From CAYMDS01 sp964653195 (GTDB lineage Bacteria > Patescibacteriota > Microgenomatia > Levybacterales > UBA12049), in assembly GCA_964653195.1 (NCBI GenBank), contig CAZZCX010000018.1:1-25876 (forward strand): a stretch of 25,876 nt of DNA, given 5' to 3'. Of the stretch, positions 1 through 6,182 are shown one piece after another. Position 1 is the first letter of the stretch. Each line of letters begins with the position of its first letter. Below the pieces are notes generated by a model that worked only from the letters and a program-made list of their open reading frames with translations, was not told where the DNA came from and did not search any database. Position numbers and translations under genes: made by a program.

Positions 1-2
1 AC

Positions 3-965
3 GAGTTTGATATGAAAGACGTAAAAGGACAATCACGCGCCAAAAGAGCGCTTGAGATAGCAGCAGCCGGTGGACATAATATTCTTCTCAAAGGACCTCC
101 GGGCTCAGGAAAAACTCTCCTCGCAAGAACACTTCCATCCATACTTCCAAATCTGACTTTTGAAGAAACGCTTGAGGTTACTAAGATCTATTCCATCACA
201 AATCTACTTGATCGTAAAAGTCTCATGACTAAAAGACCATTCCGCTCTCCTCACCACACAATATCTCTAGCAGGGCTTATCGGTGGCTCAACGCAACCCA
301 GACCTGGGGAGATAACACTTGCTCATAGAGGAGTGCTATTCTTAGATGAATTTCCAGAATTTCCGCGTCACATATTAGAAGGATTGCGTCAGCCCATCGA
401 AGACGGGATTGTATCAATATCCCGCGCAAATGGTAAAACTACATTCCCAGCTAAATGCATATTGATTGCAGCCCAGAATCCTTGCCCTTGTGGATATCAT
501 GGGGATAAAACCCATATTTGCTCATGTAATCCGCTTCAGATTCAACGCTATCAGAAACGAATATCAGGACCCTTGCTTGACCGTATAGATATCCACATCG
601 ATGTGCCTGTCATAAAAGTGGAAAAGCTGACAGCAGATGAAGCAACTTCAAGTACTGAATCTTCAAAAGATATACAGATTCGAGTTCAAAATGCCCGAGA
701 TAAACAAACAATTCGCTATAAGAAAACAAAGGTCTTATGCAATGCAGATCTTACAAATAAAACAATCAAGGAGTACTGTATACTGTCTGAAGATTGCCGT
801 GAATTACTACGACAGGCAGTAATCAGACTTCACCTTTCTGGACGCTCATATCACCGGGTTATAAAATTGGGGAGAACTATAGCTGATCTTGAGGACTCTG
901 AAGAGATCAAAGTAAATCACCTAGCTGAAGCGTTGCAGTATAGACCAAGGGTACAAGAGTTATGA
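3..965 (+). CDS. comM: YifB/ComM-family AAA+ ATPase (Mg-chelatase-like), 5' end outside window
   Basis: The frame is open from the window edge, and the residues before the internal ATG at 12 (Glu-Phe-Asp) continue the usual YifB linker, so this is a truncated gene and the ATG is not its start. Counting from that ATG, a Walker A motif GPPGSGKT lies at residues 28-35, a Walker B motif LFLDEFPEF near 110, the conserved AAQNPCPCG cysteine segment near 150, and LLDRIDIHIDVP near 190. The Mg_chelatase_C helical domain (LSGRSYHRVIKLGRTIADLE) closes the protein. The N-terminal Lon-protease-like domain of about 170 residues is missing because of the window boundary. In naturally competent bacteria ComM is a hexameric helicase that promotes branch migration during recombination. 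Its proximity to ruvABC fits a recombination role, but that is inference. The stop is TGA. Confidence 0.93.
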   Translation, partial: EFDMKDVKGQSRAKRALEIAAAGGHNILLKGPPGSGKTLLARTLPSILPNLTFEETLEVTKIYSITNLLDRKSLMTKRPFRSPHHTISLAGLIGGSTQPRPGEITLAHRGVLFLDEFPEFPRHILEGLRQPIEDGIVSISRANGKTTFPAKCILIAAQNPCPCGYHGDKTHICSCNPLQIQRYQKRISGPLLDRIDIHIDVPVIKVEKLTADEATSSTESSKDIQIRVQNARDKQTIRYKKTKVLCNADLTNKTIKEYCILSEDCRELLRQAVIRLHLSGRSYHRVIKLGRTIADLEDSEEIKVNHLAEALQYRPRVQEL

Positions 966-1020
966 GTTATGAGTCCTAAGTTATAGGTGATAAGTTAATC
1001 GCAAAGTGCAAAGGGCAAAT
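955..1020. repeat. Degenerate short tandem repeats in the yifB-hydrolase spacer
   Basis: The spacer starts with variations on AGTTATG/AAGTTATA (about four near-copies, the first overlapping the yifB stop codon). It continues with three variations of a GCAAAGG-type unit. No promoter, terminator or coding signal is evident in it. The pattern looks like replication-slippage filler. Confidence 0.5.
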
Positions 1021-1028
1021 AATTTTAT

Positions 1029-1904
1029 ATGAGGAAAATATTTACAATAATCGTTTACACAACAATTATCTTATTAATTGGCAGGAATCTTGCTTTTCTT
1101 CCAAAATTTTATATCTTTTCGTCTGAAAAAGAAGAAAAAAATGAATTTACAAATAACTTAAAGCTGAAAACTAAACGAATAATTGATTCAGCTACAGGTA
1201 ATTATGGAGTTTACTTTGCTGACTTAAATAATCCATTTGAATTTGGCATAAACCACAAAGAGATTTTTACAGGAGCATCGGTAAATAAAGTTCAGATCGT
1301 TTCAGTTCTTTATTATCTCGATAATAAAAACAAAATTGACTTAGATGAACAAATTACTCTTCAAGATAAAGACATTCAAGATTATGGTACGGGAACTTTG
1401 AGATACCAAAAGCCGGGAGGGATATATTCTCTTAAAACTTTGGCTAAGCTTGCAATTCAACAATCGGACAACACAGCAGCACACATCCTCGGAAAACGAA
1501 TTGGAATACCAACTATCCAAAAAATTATAAATGAATGGGGGCTTACTCAGACAGATATGGAAAACAATAAAACCTCAGTAAGCGATATGTATATTTTATT
1601 TAGAAAAATTTATAAAGGCGAAATAACAAATACAGCTAAAACTCAGGAATTATTTGGATTTATGATTGACACTGAAATAGAAGATCGATTGCCTGCATTG
1701 TTACCGAAGAATGTAAGCGTATATCATAAAACGGGTGACGCAGTTGGCGGTATGCATGATGTTGGGATAATTCAAGATGGCAGCACAGTATTTTTTCTTG
1801 GAATCATGACATCTGATGTCGGAAATACTGAAAACAAAACAAAGGAAAACATAGCACAAATTGCAAAAACGATCACGGAAGAATACGATAGAATAGAAAA
1901 ATAG
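1029..1904 (+). CDS. Membrane-anchored class A beta-lactamase-fold serine hydrolase
   Basis: The 291-residue protein begins with a hydrophobic segment (residues 4-24) that can act as an uncleaved signal anchor, placing the catalytic domain outside the membrane. All three penicillin-interactive motifs are present and correctly ordered: SVNK (Ser84-x-x-Lys87), SDN (146-148) and KTG (234-236). The Beta-lactamase2 family is the closest match by eye. After SDN the chain reaches the C-terminal part quickly, and the omega-loop ExxLN of true class A enzymes is not recognisable; Glu178 in a shortened loop is the only candidate for a deacylating glutamate. A peptidoglycan-related hydrolase or DD-peptidase-like role is therefore as likely as antibiotic hydrolysis. 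No Shine-Dalgarno sequence precedes the ATG. The gene is convergent with ruvB, with 41 bases between stops and no clear hairpin terminator. Confidence 0.85.
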   Translation: MRKIFTIIVYTTIILLIGRNLAFLPKFYIFSSEKEEKNEFTNNLKLKTKRIIDSATGNYGVYFADLNNPFEFGINHKEIFTGASVNKVQIVSVLYYLDNKNKIDLDEQITLQDKDIQDYGTGTLRYQKPGGIYSLKTLAKLAIQQSDNTAAHILGKRIGIPTIQKIINEWGLTQTDMENNKTSVSDMYILFRKIYKGEITNTAKTQELFGFMIDTEIEDRLPALLPKNVSVYHKTGDAVGGMHDVGIIQDGSTVFFLGIMTSDVGNTENKTKENIAQIAKTITEEYDRIEK

Positions 1905-1945
1905 TATTAACTCTGAGGAATCAGTTTGAGCTATTAGTAAGATAA

Positions 1946-2986
1946 CTATAATAACTTCTGTTGTGTACTTAAAAGATCTTCATTATATTCTATTCCCAAG
2001 TGCATATATGCAGACTTCGTCGCTACTCTACCCCTAGAAGTTCTTTTTAGAAATCCTATTTGTAGTAAATAAGGCTCTACAACCTCCTCTAACGTACCTA
2101 CGTCTTCAGAGATGGTAGAGGCCACTGTTTCAATACCCACAGGTCCTCCGCCATGCTTTTCTATAATTGCGCGCAAAAACCTATGATCTGAATCATCAAG
2201 ACCTAAAGCATCTACAGATAAAAGGTTTAGTGCATCTTTTGCAAGTTTTTCAGTAATATTACCATCACCTTTTACTTGCGCATAGTCACGAAGACGCTTG
2301 AGGAACTTAAGAGCAACCCTAGGTGTCCCACGTCCTCTTCTAGCTACCTCTTCTGTACTTTTTTCGTCTATCTCTACCTGCAGTTTCTTCGCAGCGTTTT
2401 CAATAATCACCCTCAGTTCTGTAGGGCTATAAAAATGAAGCCTATGTACGACACCGAAACGATCACGAAGAGGTGCTGAAAGTAACCCTATACGCGTAGT
2501 CGCACCGATTATCGTAAATTGCGGAAGATCCAATCTCAAAGTCCTTGCAGAAGGACCTTTTCCAATTATGATATCTAATGCGTAATCTTCCATTGCGGGA
2601 TAAAGCGTTTCTTCGACCACTTTATTCATTCGATGTATCTCATCTATAAATAATACATCACCTTTTTCAAGATTTGTAAGGATAGAAGCAAGATCCCCTG
2701 CGCGTTCAATTGCAGGCCCTGAAGTGACCCGGATATTTGATCCCATTTCCTTTGCTATGATATGCGAAAGAGTAGTCTTGCCTAGCCCAGGTGGTCCATA
2801 AAGCAATATATGCTCAATGGCCTCCTCGCGTTTTCTAGCAGCTTCGATTGATATCTGAAGCGATGACTTAATACGTGACTGACCGTGAAACTCTGACCAC
2901 GACTTAGCTCGAACGGAGTTTATGACAATCTCTTCTTCCGGAGTAATACTTTCTTTATTTTCTTCTGTTTTTTTACTATTAGCCAT
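1946..2986 (-). CDS. ruvB: Holliday junction branch-migration ATPase RuvB
   Basis: The 346 residues are normal for RuvB. Walker A GPPGLGKT is at 64-71, Walker B LFIDEIHR at 112-119, sensor-1 GATTR at 161-165, and the arginine-finger segment LRDRFG at 173-178. A C-terminal winged-helix DNA-binding domain follows, including GGGPVGIETVAS near residue 280. RuvB forms hexameric motors that pump DNA through the RuvA-bound Holliday junction. It follows ruvA after 10 bases, and no Shine-Dalgarno sequence is visible before its ATG, so it is probably co-transcribed with ruvA. The spacer holds a near-duplicated ATAGCAAATAGCA. Confidence 0.97.
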   Translation of the reverse strand: MANSKKTEENKESITPEEEIVINSVRAKSWSEFHGQSRIKSSLQISIEAARKREEAIEHILLYGPPGLGKTTLSHIIAKEMGSNIRVTSGPAIERAGDLASILTNLEKGDVLFIDEIHRMNKVVEETLYPAMEDYALDIIIGKGPSARTLRLDLPQFTIIGATTRIGLLSAPLRDRFGVVHRLHFYSPTELRVIIENAAKKLQVEIDEKSTEEVARRGRGTPRVALKFLKRLRDYAQVKGDGNITEKLAKDALNLLSVDALGLDDSDHRFLRAIIEKHGGGPVGIETVASTISEDVGTLEEVVEPYLLQIGFLKRTSRGRVATKSAYMHLGIEYNEDLLSTQQKLL

Positions 2987-2996
2987 ATGCTATTTG

Positions 2997-3572
2997 CTAT
3001 TTACCCAGTTGTTTAAGTGCCGCTCTCACCTTCTCACTTGTCGATAAACCATCTGCCTTAACTGATCTAAGCGCAGTATATGCTTCATTCGCAGAGTAAC
3101 CAAAGGACTTTAATGCAACAATGACCTCATTCGCATCTTTATCACTCTCGGAATTCACATCAAAATCCTCAGTACTACCAAGTTTACTCTTAAGTTCAAT
3201 TATTAATTTTTGCGTATTTTTCTTTCCCAAGCGAGGAACTGAAGTAAAAAATGAAACATCACCATTCAGTATTGCCTTTATTATATCTGGTCTACCACCT
3301 ACGCTAAAAACTCCTATTGCAGTCTTAGGACCAACTCCTGAAACGCTAATTAGATATTCAAACAAACGAAGATCTTCAACGCTTGAAAAACCATATAGTT
3401 CAAAGATATCTTCTCTGACATGAGTATGTGTATACAACTTAACTTTTTCGCCTACAGTGGACTTAGATAAAACATCGTGGGAAACATAAACTCTATAGCC
3501 AACGCCATTAACATCAACAATTAAATGTGGACCTATTCGAGAATCTACTATGCCAGAAAGAAGGGCTATCAT
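2997..3572 (-). CDS. ruvA: Holliday junction DNA-binding protein RuvA
   Basis: The 191-residue protein has the RuvA domain order. An N-terminal OB fold starts MIALLSGIVD and includes VNGVGYRVYV. Next come the helix-hairpin-helix segments (GVGPKTAIG near residue 80, and PRLGKKNTQKLIIEL near 115), an acidic linker around 133-147, and a C-terminal domain III that contacts RuvB (ALKSFGYSANEAYTAL). It binds four-way junctions as a tetramer and recruits RuvB, encoded immediately downstream. The ATG follows an extended -10 by 11 bases, which implies a leader of about 4 bases. Confidence 0.95.
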   Translation of the reverse strand: MIALLSGIVDSRIGPHLIVDVNGVGYRVYVSHDVLSKSTVGEKVKLYTHTHVREDIFELYGFSSVEDLRLFEYLISVSGVGPKTAIGVFSVGGRPDIIKAILNGDVSFFTSVPRLGKKNTQKLIIELKSKLGSTEDFDVNSESDKDANEVIVALKSFGYSANEAYTALRSVKADGLSTSEKVRAALKQLGK

Positions 3573-3573
3573 A

Positions 3574-3595
3574 AAGTGAAAAGATTATATCACTT
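3574..3595 (-). promoter_or_regulatory. ruvA extended -10 promoter framed by an inverted repeat
   Basis: On the minus strand TGATATAAT (hexamer at 3584-3589) is a full extended -10. It sits inside a perfect 6-bp inverted repeat, AAGTGA (3574-3579) and TCACTT (3590-3595), with a 10-base centre that carries most of the hexamer. A repressor bound to the repeat would cover the -10. No convincing -35 was seen. The operator role is inference. Confidence 0.5.
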
Positions 3596-3624
3596 ACTAT
3601 TAAAAATGTGGGCTAAGTTATTTG

Positions 3625-4503
3625 TTATGGATTGAATTCTTCAACTACTTGAATTGTTTCCACTGAAAGCGCATCGACCTCGCTGTAAAAAATTCTGAAT
3701 ACTTTATCATTTTGTATAAAGTATCTTGATTTTCTTGCAAAACTATCAGTTGAGTCATATTTATACGTATACTCTCTAACTCTAAAACCTTCATTTAAAA
3801 TCATTTGCGTACTAGCGTTTTTAGGAACATTTAAATCATACTTTTTTATCCATTGGTCAATGTCAGTTTCCCCTTTCGCCTCCAACACATTAAGCACAAT
3901 AATTGCACTAGCATTTATGCTTGATGGTTTATGTAAATCAAAACCGCTAATTATCTTTGGATTCCCACTAGTATCTGAATTCGATATACCGCCTTTTCCG
4001 TAAGTATGACGAAACATCCAATTATTAGGATTATAGGAAACCGCATAACCATACTCTTCATCTCTATATGTCTTTAAGGGAGTTTGCGTCGAACTTGCAA
4101 CAACTGGAACACTCGTGGTCTTCAAGGACGGACTGGTGGGATCCAGTGAGTCAGTAGGGTCACATGCCATTGCGGTACATGAAATTTGCCCATCCCTTCC
4201 ACAACTGCAGCTATTACAACCATCCGGGGACTTAAACGATTCATCAGGCTTATAAGTTTTTCCATTTAAGGTACAGTTTTTGGGCAAAATAGGCGGCAAA
4301 CCATTTTGTTTTAGAAAATCAGTTTTATTTATTAGAAAATAACCCCCCAGTATTGCAGTCAATAAAAATACCAGCACAAGCGATATATATAGAGTGGTTT
4401 TTTTACGATTTATTGCATTAGGCGATATCTGTTTTGGCAAACTGTCAGTTAATTCATTTTTTTCTTCTTTTTTATCATTCAAAGTTACGGGTTCTGTTTC
4501 CAT
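3625..4503 (-). CDS. Membrane-anchored protein with pacifastin/VWC-like six-cysteine motif and PsbP-like C-terminal domain
   Basis: The 292-residue protein has a charged cytoplasmic N-terminus (1-36) and one transmembrane helix (about 37-57). A six-cysteine module follows with Cys at 77, 96, 99, 101, 109 and 114; its core reads GCNSCSCGRDGQISCTAMAC. This spacing (C-x2-C-x-C-x7-C-x4-C) is that of pacifastin/LCMII protease inhibitors and some VWC domains. A Ser/Thr/Pro-rich linker (115-145) leads to a domain of about 145 residues beginning YRDEEYGYAVSYNPNNW, which resembles PsbP-like extracytoplasmic domains of unknown function. The protein is probably surface-exposed. The gene lies between ruvC and ruvA but has its own promoter, so it need not be part of Holliday-junction processing. 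Function is unknown; protease inhibition is only a structural analogy. Confidence 0.8.
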   Translation of the reverse strand: METEPVTLNDKKEEKNELTDSLPKQISPNAINRKKTTLYISLVLVFLLTAILGGYFLINKTDFLKQNGLPPILPKNCTLNGKTYKPDESFKSPDGCNSCSCGRDGQISCTAMACDPTDSLDPTSPSLKTTSVPVVASSTQTPLKTYRDEEYGYAVSYNPNNWMFRHTYGKGGISNSDTSGNPKIISGFDLHKPSSINASAIIVLNVLEAKGETDIDQWIKKYDLNVPKNASTQMILNEGFRVREYTYKYDSTDSFARKSRYFIQNDKVFRIFYSEVDALSVETIQVVEEFNP

Positions 4504-4512
4504 ATATAAATT

Positions 4513-4542
4513 ATTATATTCTTAATAGTGTAACTATTTCAA
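4513..4542 (-). promoter_or_regulatory. Promoter of the six-cysteine protein gene
   Basis: A -35 TTGAAA (4537-4542, inside the end of ruvC) and a consensus -10 TATAAT (4513-4518) are separated by 18 bases. The ATG starts 9 bases after the -10, so the mRNA leader would be about 2-3 bases. Confidence 0.55.
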
Positions 4543-5021
4543 TTAGCTGGAAACTTATACATAAACGCATGTGTTATGGCTATAGCTAGAGCGTCTGCTA
4601 CATCATCCGGTTTAGGTATTGCTTGCAACTTCAGTAGCGTTTTTACCATCTGGCCTATTTGTGATTTATCTGCTCTTCCGTAACCAGTTAGTGCCATTTT
4701 TACCTGAAGTGGAGTATAAACTGAAACAGGTAATTTCTTCCGCGCAGCTGTAAGTAGGATCACCCCCCTGGCTTGCCCCACGATTAATGCAGTTTTTGCA
4801 TTAGTATTAAAAAATAGCTCTTCTATAGCTACAACATCAAACGAATTATCTTTTATTACATGCTCCAATTGCTCATAAAGACTATTTAAACGCTCTTCAA
4901 TTTTCCCATTTACCTCAGTTTCAATACAGCCATAACTTATAACTTGCAACTTATTACCTATAACCTCTATTAAGCCCCATCCCGTCCTTCCGATTCCTGG
5001 ATCTATTCCCAATATTCTCAT
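4539..5021 (-). CDS. ruvC: Holliday junction resolvase RuvC
   Basis: The 160 residues match RuvC length. The RNase H-fold metal ligands are all present: Asp7 in MRILGIDPGIGRTGWG, Glu67-Glu68 in VVAIEELFF, and Asp140/Asp143 in PDDVADALAIA. The YTPLQVKMALTGYGRADKSQ segment is also typical. RuvC cleaves Holliday junctions symmetrically as a dimer. It is separated from ruvA by the six-cysteine gene, and it diverges from the bL25 gene across only 57 bases. Confidence 0.96.
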   Translation of the reverse strand: MRILGIDPGIGRTGWGLIEVIGNKLQVISYGCIETEVNGKIEERLNSLYEQLEHVIKDNSFDVVAIEELFFNTNAKTALIVGQARGVILLTAARKKLPVSVYTPLQVKMALTGYGRADKSQIGQMVKTLLKLQAIPKPDDVADALAIAITHAFMYKFPAN

Positions 5022-5028
5022 AAAACCT

Positions 5029-5037
5029 AGTATATCA
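5029..5037 (-). promoter_or_regulatory. ruvC extended -10 promoter, near-leaderless
   Basis: On the minus strand TGATATACT (hexamer 5029-5034) ends 7 bases before the ruvC ATG. Transcription would therefore start at or one base before the start codon. No good -35 was seen, as is usual for extended -10 promoters. Confidence 0.6.
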
Positions 5038-5041
5038 TCCC

Positions 5042-5070
5042 TTGATTTTTACCCCACTATAAGATAGAAT
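5042..5070 (+). promoter_or_regulatory. Promoter of the bL25 gene, near-leaderless
   Basis: A -35 TTGATT (5042-5047), a 17-base spacer and a -10 TAGAAT (5065-5070) are followed by 8 bases before the ATG. The predicted leader is about 2 bases. The element is back to back with the ruvC promoter, in a 57-base divergent spacer. Confidence 0.55.
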
Positions 5071-5078
5071 TAAAAAAC

Positions 5079-5750
5079 ATGAAAAATCCCCAGCTCACTG
5101 CTGAGAAGCGAAAAGTTCTCGGAAAACAAGTTAAAAAGCTCCGTCGCGAAGGTATCCTTCCTGCAAATATCTACGGCAAAGAACTCTCATCGGTCGCGGT
5201 TCAAGTAAAATACTCTGACTTTGAGCCTGTTTTTAAAGAAGTCGGCGAAACAGGTTTAGTAGATATAGTTCTTGATGGTGAAAAAAGACCGGTTCTTATC
5301 AAAAATCTTCAAATGAATTATAGAACGTATACTCCTCTACACGTTGACTTTTACCAAGTTAACTTAAAAGAAAAAGTAAAATCAATGGTGCCTGTGGTTA
5401 TCGTAGGTGAACCTAAAGCGGTTTCCGAAAAGCTTGGTGTTCTTCTTACTCCTCTTTCTGAACTTGAAGTAGAAGCTCTTCCCGCAGAACTTCCCGACAA
5501 TATTGAAGTCGATGTTGCAAAATTGGCAAACTTAGATGAGCAAATTACCGTAGGAGATCTCAAAGCACCAAACGGTGTTACTATTCTAACTGAAGCTGAA
5601 CAAGTGGTAGCCAGAATCGGCGAGATGATGAAAGAAGAAGAGCCAGCACCTGTTGAAGAATCTCAACTACCGGAAGTAATTGGCGAAAAAGAGAAAGAAG
5701 CAGAAGCAGCATCTACTGAAAGTCCAGATAAATCATCGGATACGAAATAA
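5079..5750 (+). CDS. rplY: Large ribosomal subunit protein bL25, CTC-type
   Basis: The 223-residue protein has the N-terminal 5S-rRNA-binding beta barrel of bL25 (KVLGKQVKKLRREGILPANIYG; LHVDFYQV near 90). This is followed by the TL5/CTC C-terminal beta domain (LELEVEAL-type segment, LPDNIEVDV, ITVGDLKAP). The last 40 residues are a Glu/Pro/Ser-rich tail, probably disordered. It is the long general-stress CTC form, not the short E. coli form. The last 18 bases overlap the end of the convergent TPR gene, so both transcripts run into each other. Confidence 0.94.
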   Translation: MKNPQLTAEKRKVLGKQVKKLRREGILPANIYGKELSSVAVQVKYSDFEPVFKEVGETGLVDIVLDGEKRPVLIKNLQMNYRTYTPLHVDFYQVNLKEKVKSMVPVVIVGEPKAVSEKLGVLLTPLSELEVEALPAELPDNIEVDVAKLANLDEQITVGDLKAPNGVTILTEAEQVVARIGEMMKEEEPAPVEESQLPEVIGEKEKEAEAASTESPDKSSDTK

Positions 5751-6167
5751 CAAATCCTTTACCTCCTGAAAATCAGGATCTATGTCTATTGCCTTCGCGA
5801 TATACTCACTCGACTTCTCTGTATGTCCTAACTGTAGCTCCATAAGCGCTAACTGATAATACCCATCCCGATAATCTTTATAATCCTCCATAAGCCTATT
5901 CCATTTAGCTAATTGAGCTTCAAGTATAGTCCGCTCGCTTCTTGCCTCAGTTAGTATCTTTTGATTCCTGTGTACATCAGAAGATACAATAAATATTGCC
6001 ATAAATAAGAAGCCAGTAGCAAAAGCCGTAAGAAACCATGCGCTTCCAATACGTGAAGGTAAAGTGATCGCGGGAATAATTAGGGAAATATTCGGGAATT
6101 TAAATGACCTTACTCCATCAGCTAATACTTTTGACTGTAATCTGATAAATTTTTTAGGTTTATTCAT
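5733..6167 (-). CDS. Small membrane-anchored protein with coiled coil and TPR-like helices
   Basis: The 144-residue protein has a basic N-terminal part, one transmembrane helix (about 42-62), a likely coiled coil (about 65-95, with IL/EA heptad-like spacing), and a single TPR-like helix pair ending in AIDIDPDFQEVKDLL (about 98-140). TPR segments mediate protein contacts, and the partner is unknown. It starts 15 bases after the valS stop with an AGGGTG-like sequence upstream, so it is probably the second gene of a valS operon. The 3' end overlaps bL25 tail to tail by 18 bases. Confidence 0.75.
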   Translation of the reverse strand: MNKPKKFIRLQSKVLADGVRSFKFPNISLIIPAITLPSRIGSAWFLTAFATGFLFMAIFIVSSDVHRNQKILTEARSERTILEAQLAKWNRLMEDYKDYRDGYYQLALMELQLGHTEKSSEYIAKAIDIDPDFQEVKDLLFRIR

Positions 6168-6182
6168 AAAAACACCCTGAGA

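Noticed and set aside
12..965. Complete yifB gene starting at ATG 12
   Set aside because: Codons before the ATG continue the family sequence, and the N-terminal domain is missing, so the gene is cut by the window edge.
963..965. Recoded UGA (code 25) as in Gracilibacteria and Absconditabacteria
   Set aside because: UGA ends several genes at the expected family C-termini, and tryptophan is encoded by TGG throughout.
1029..1904. Antibiotic-resistance beta-lactamase
   Set aside because: The active-site triad is present, but the omega-loop glutamate motif is not clear; the motif set alone does not show lactam hydrolysis.
1905..1945. Rho-independent terminator between the hydrolase and ruvB genes
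   Set aside because: Only 3-4 bp interrupted complementarity (CTGA/TCAG) and no T-run; too weak to call.
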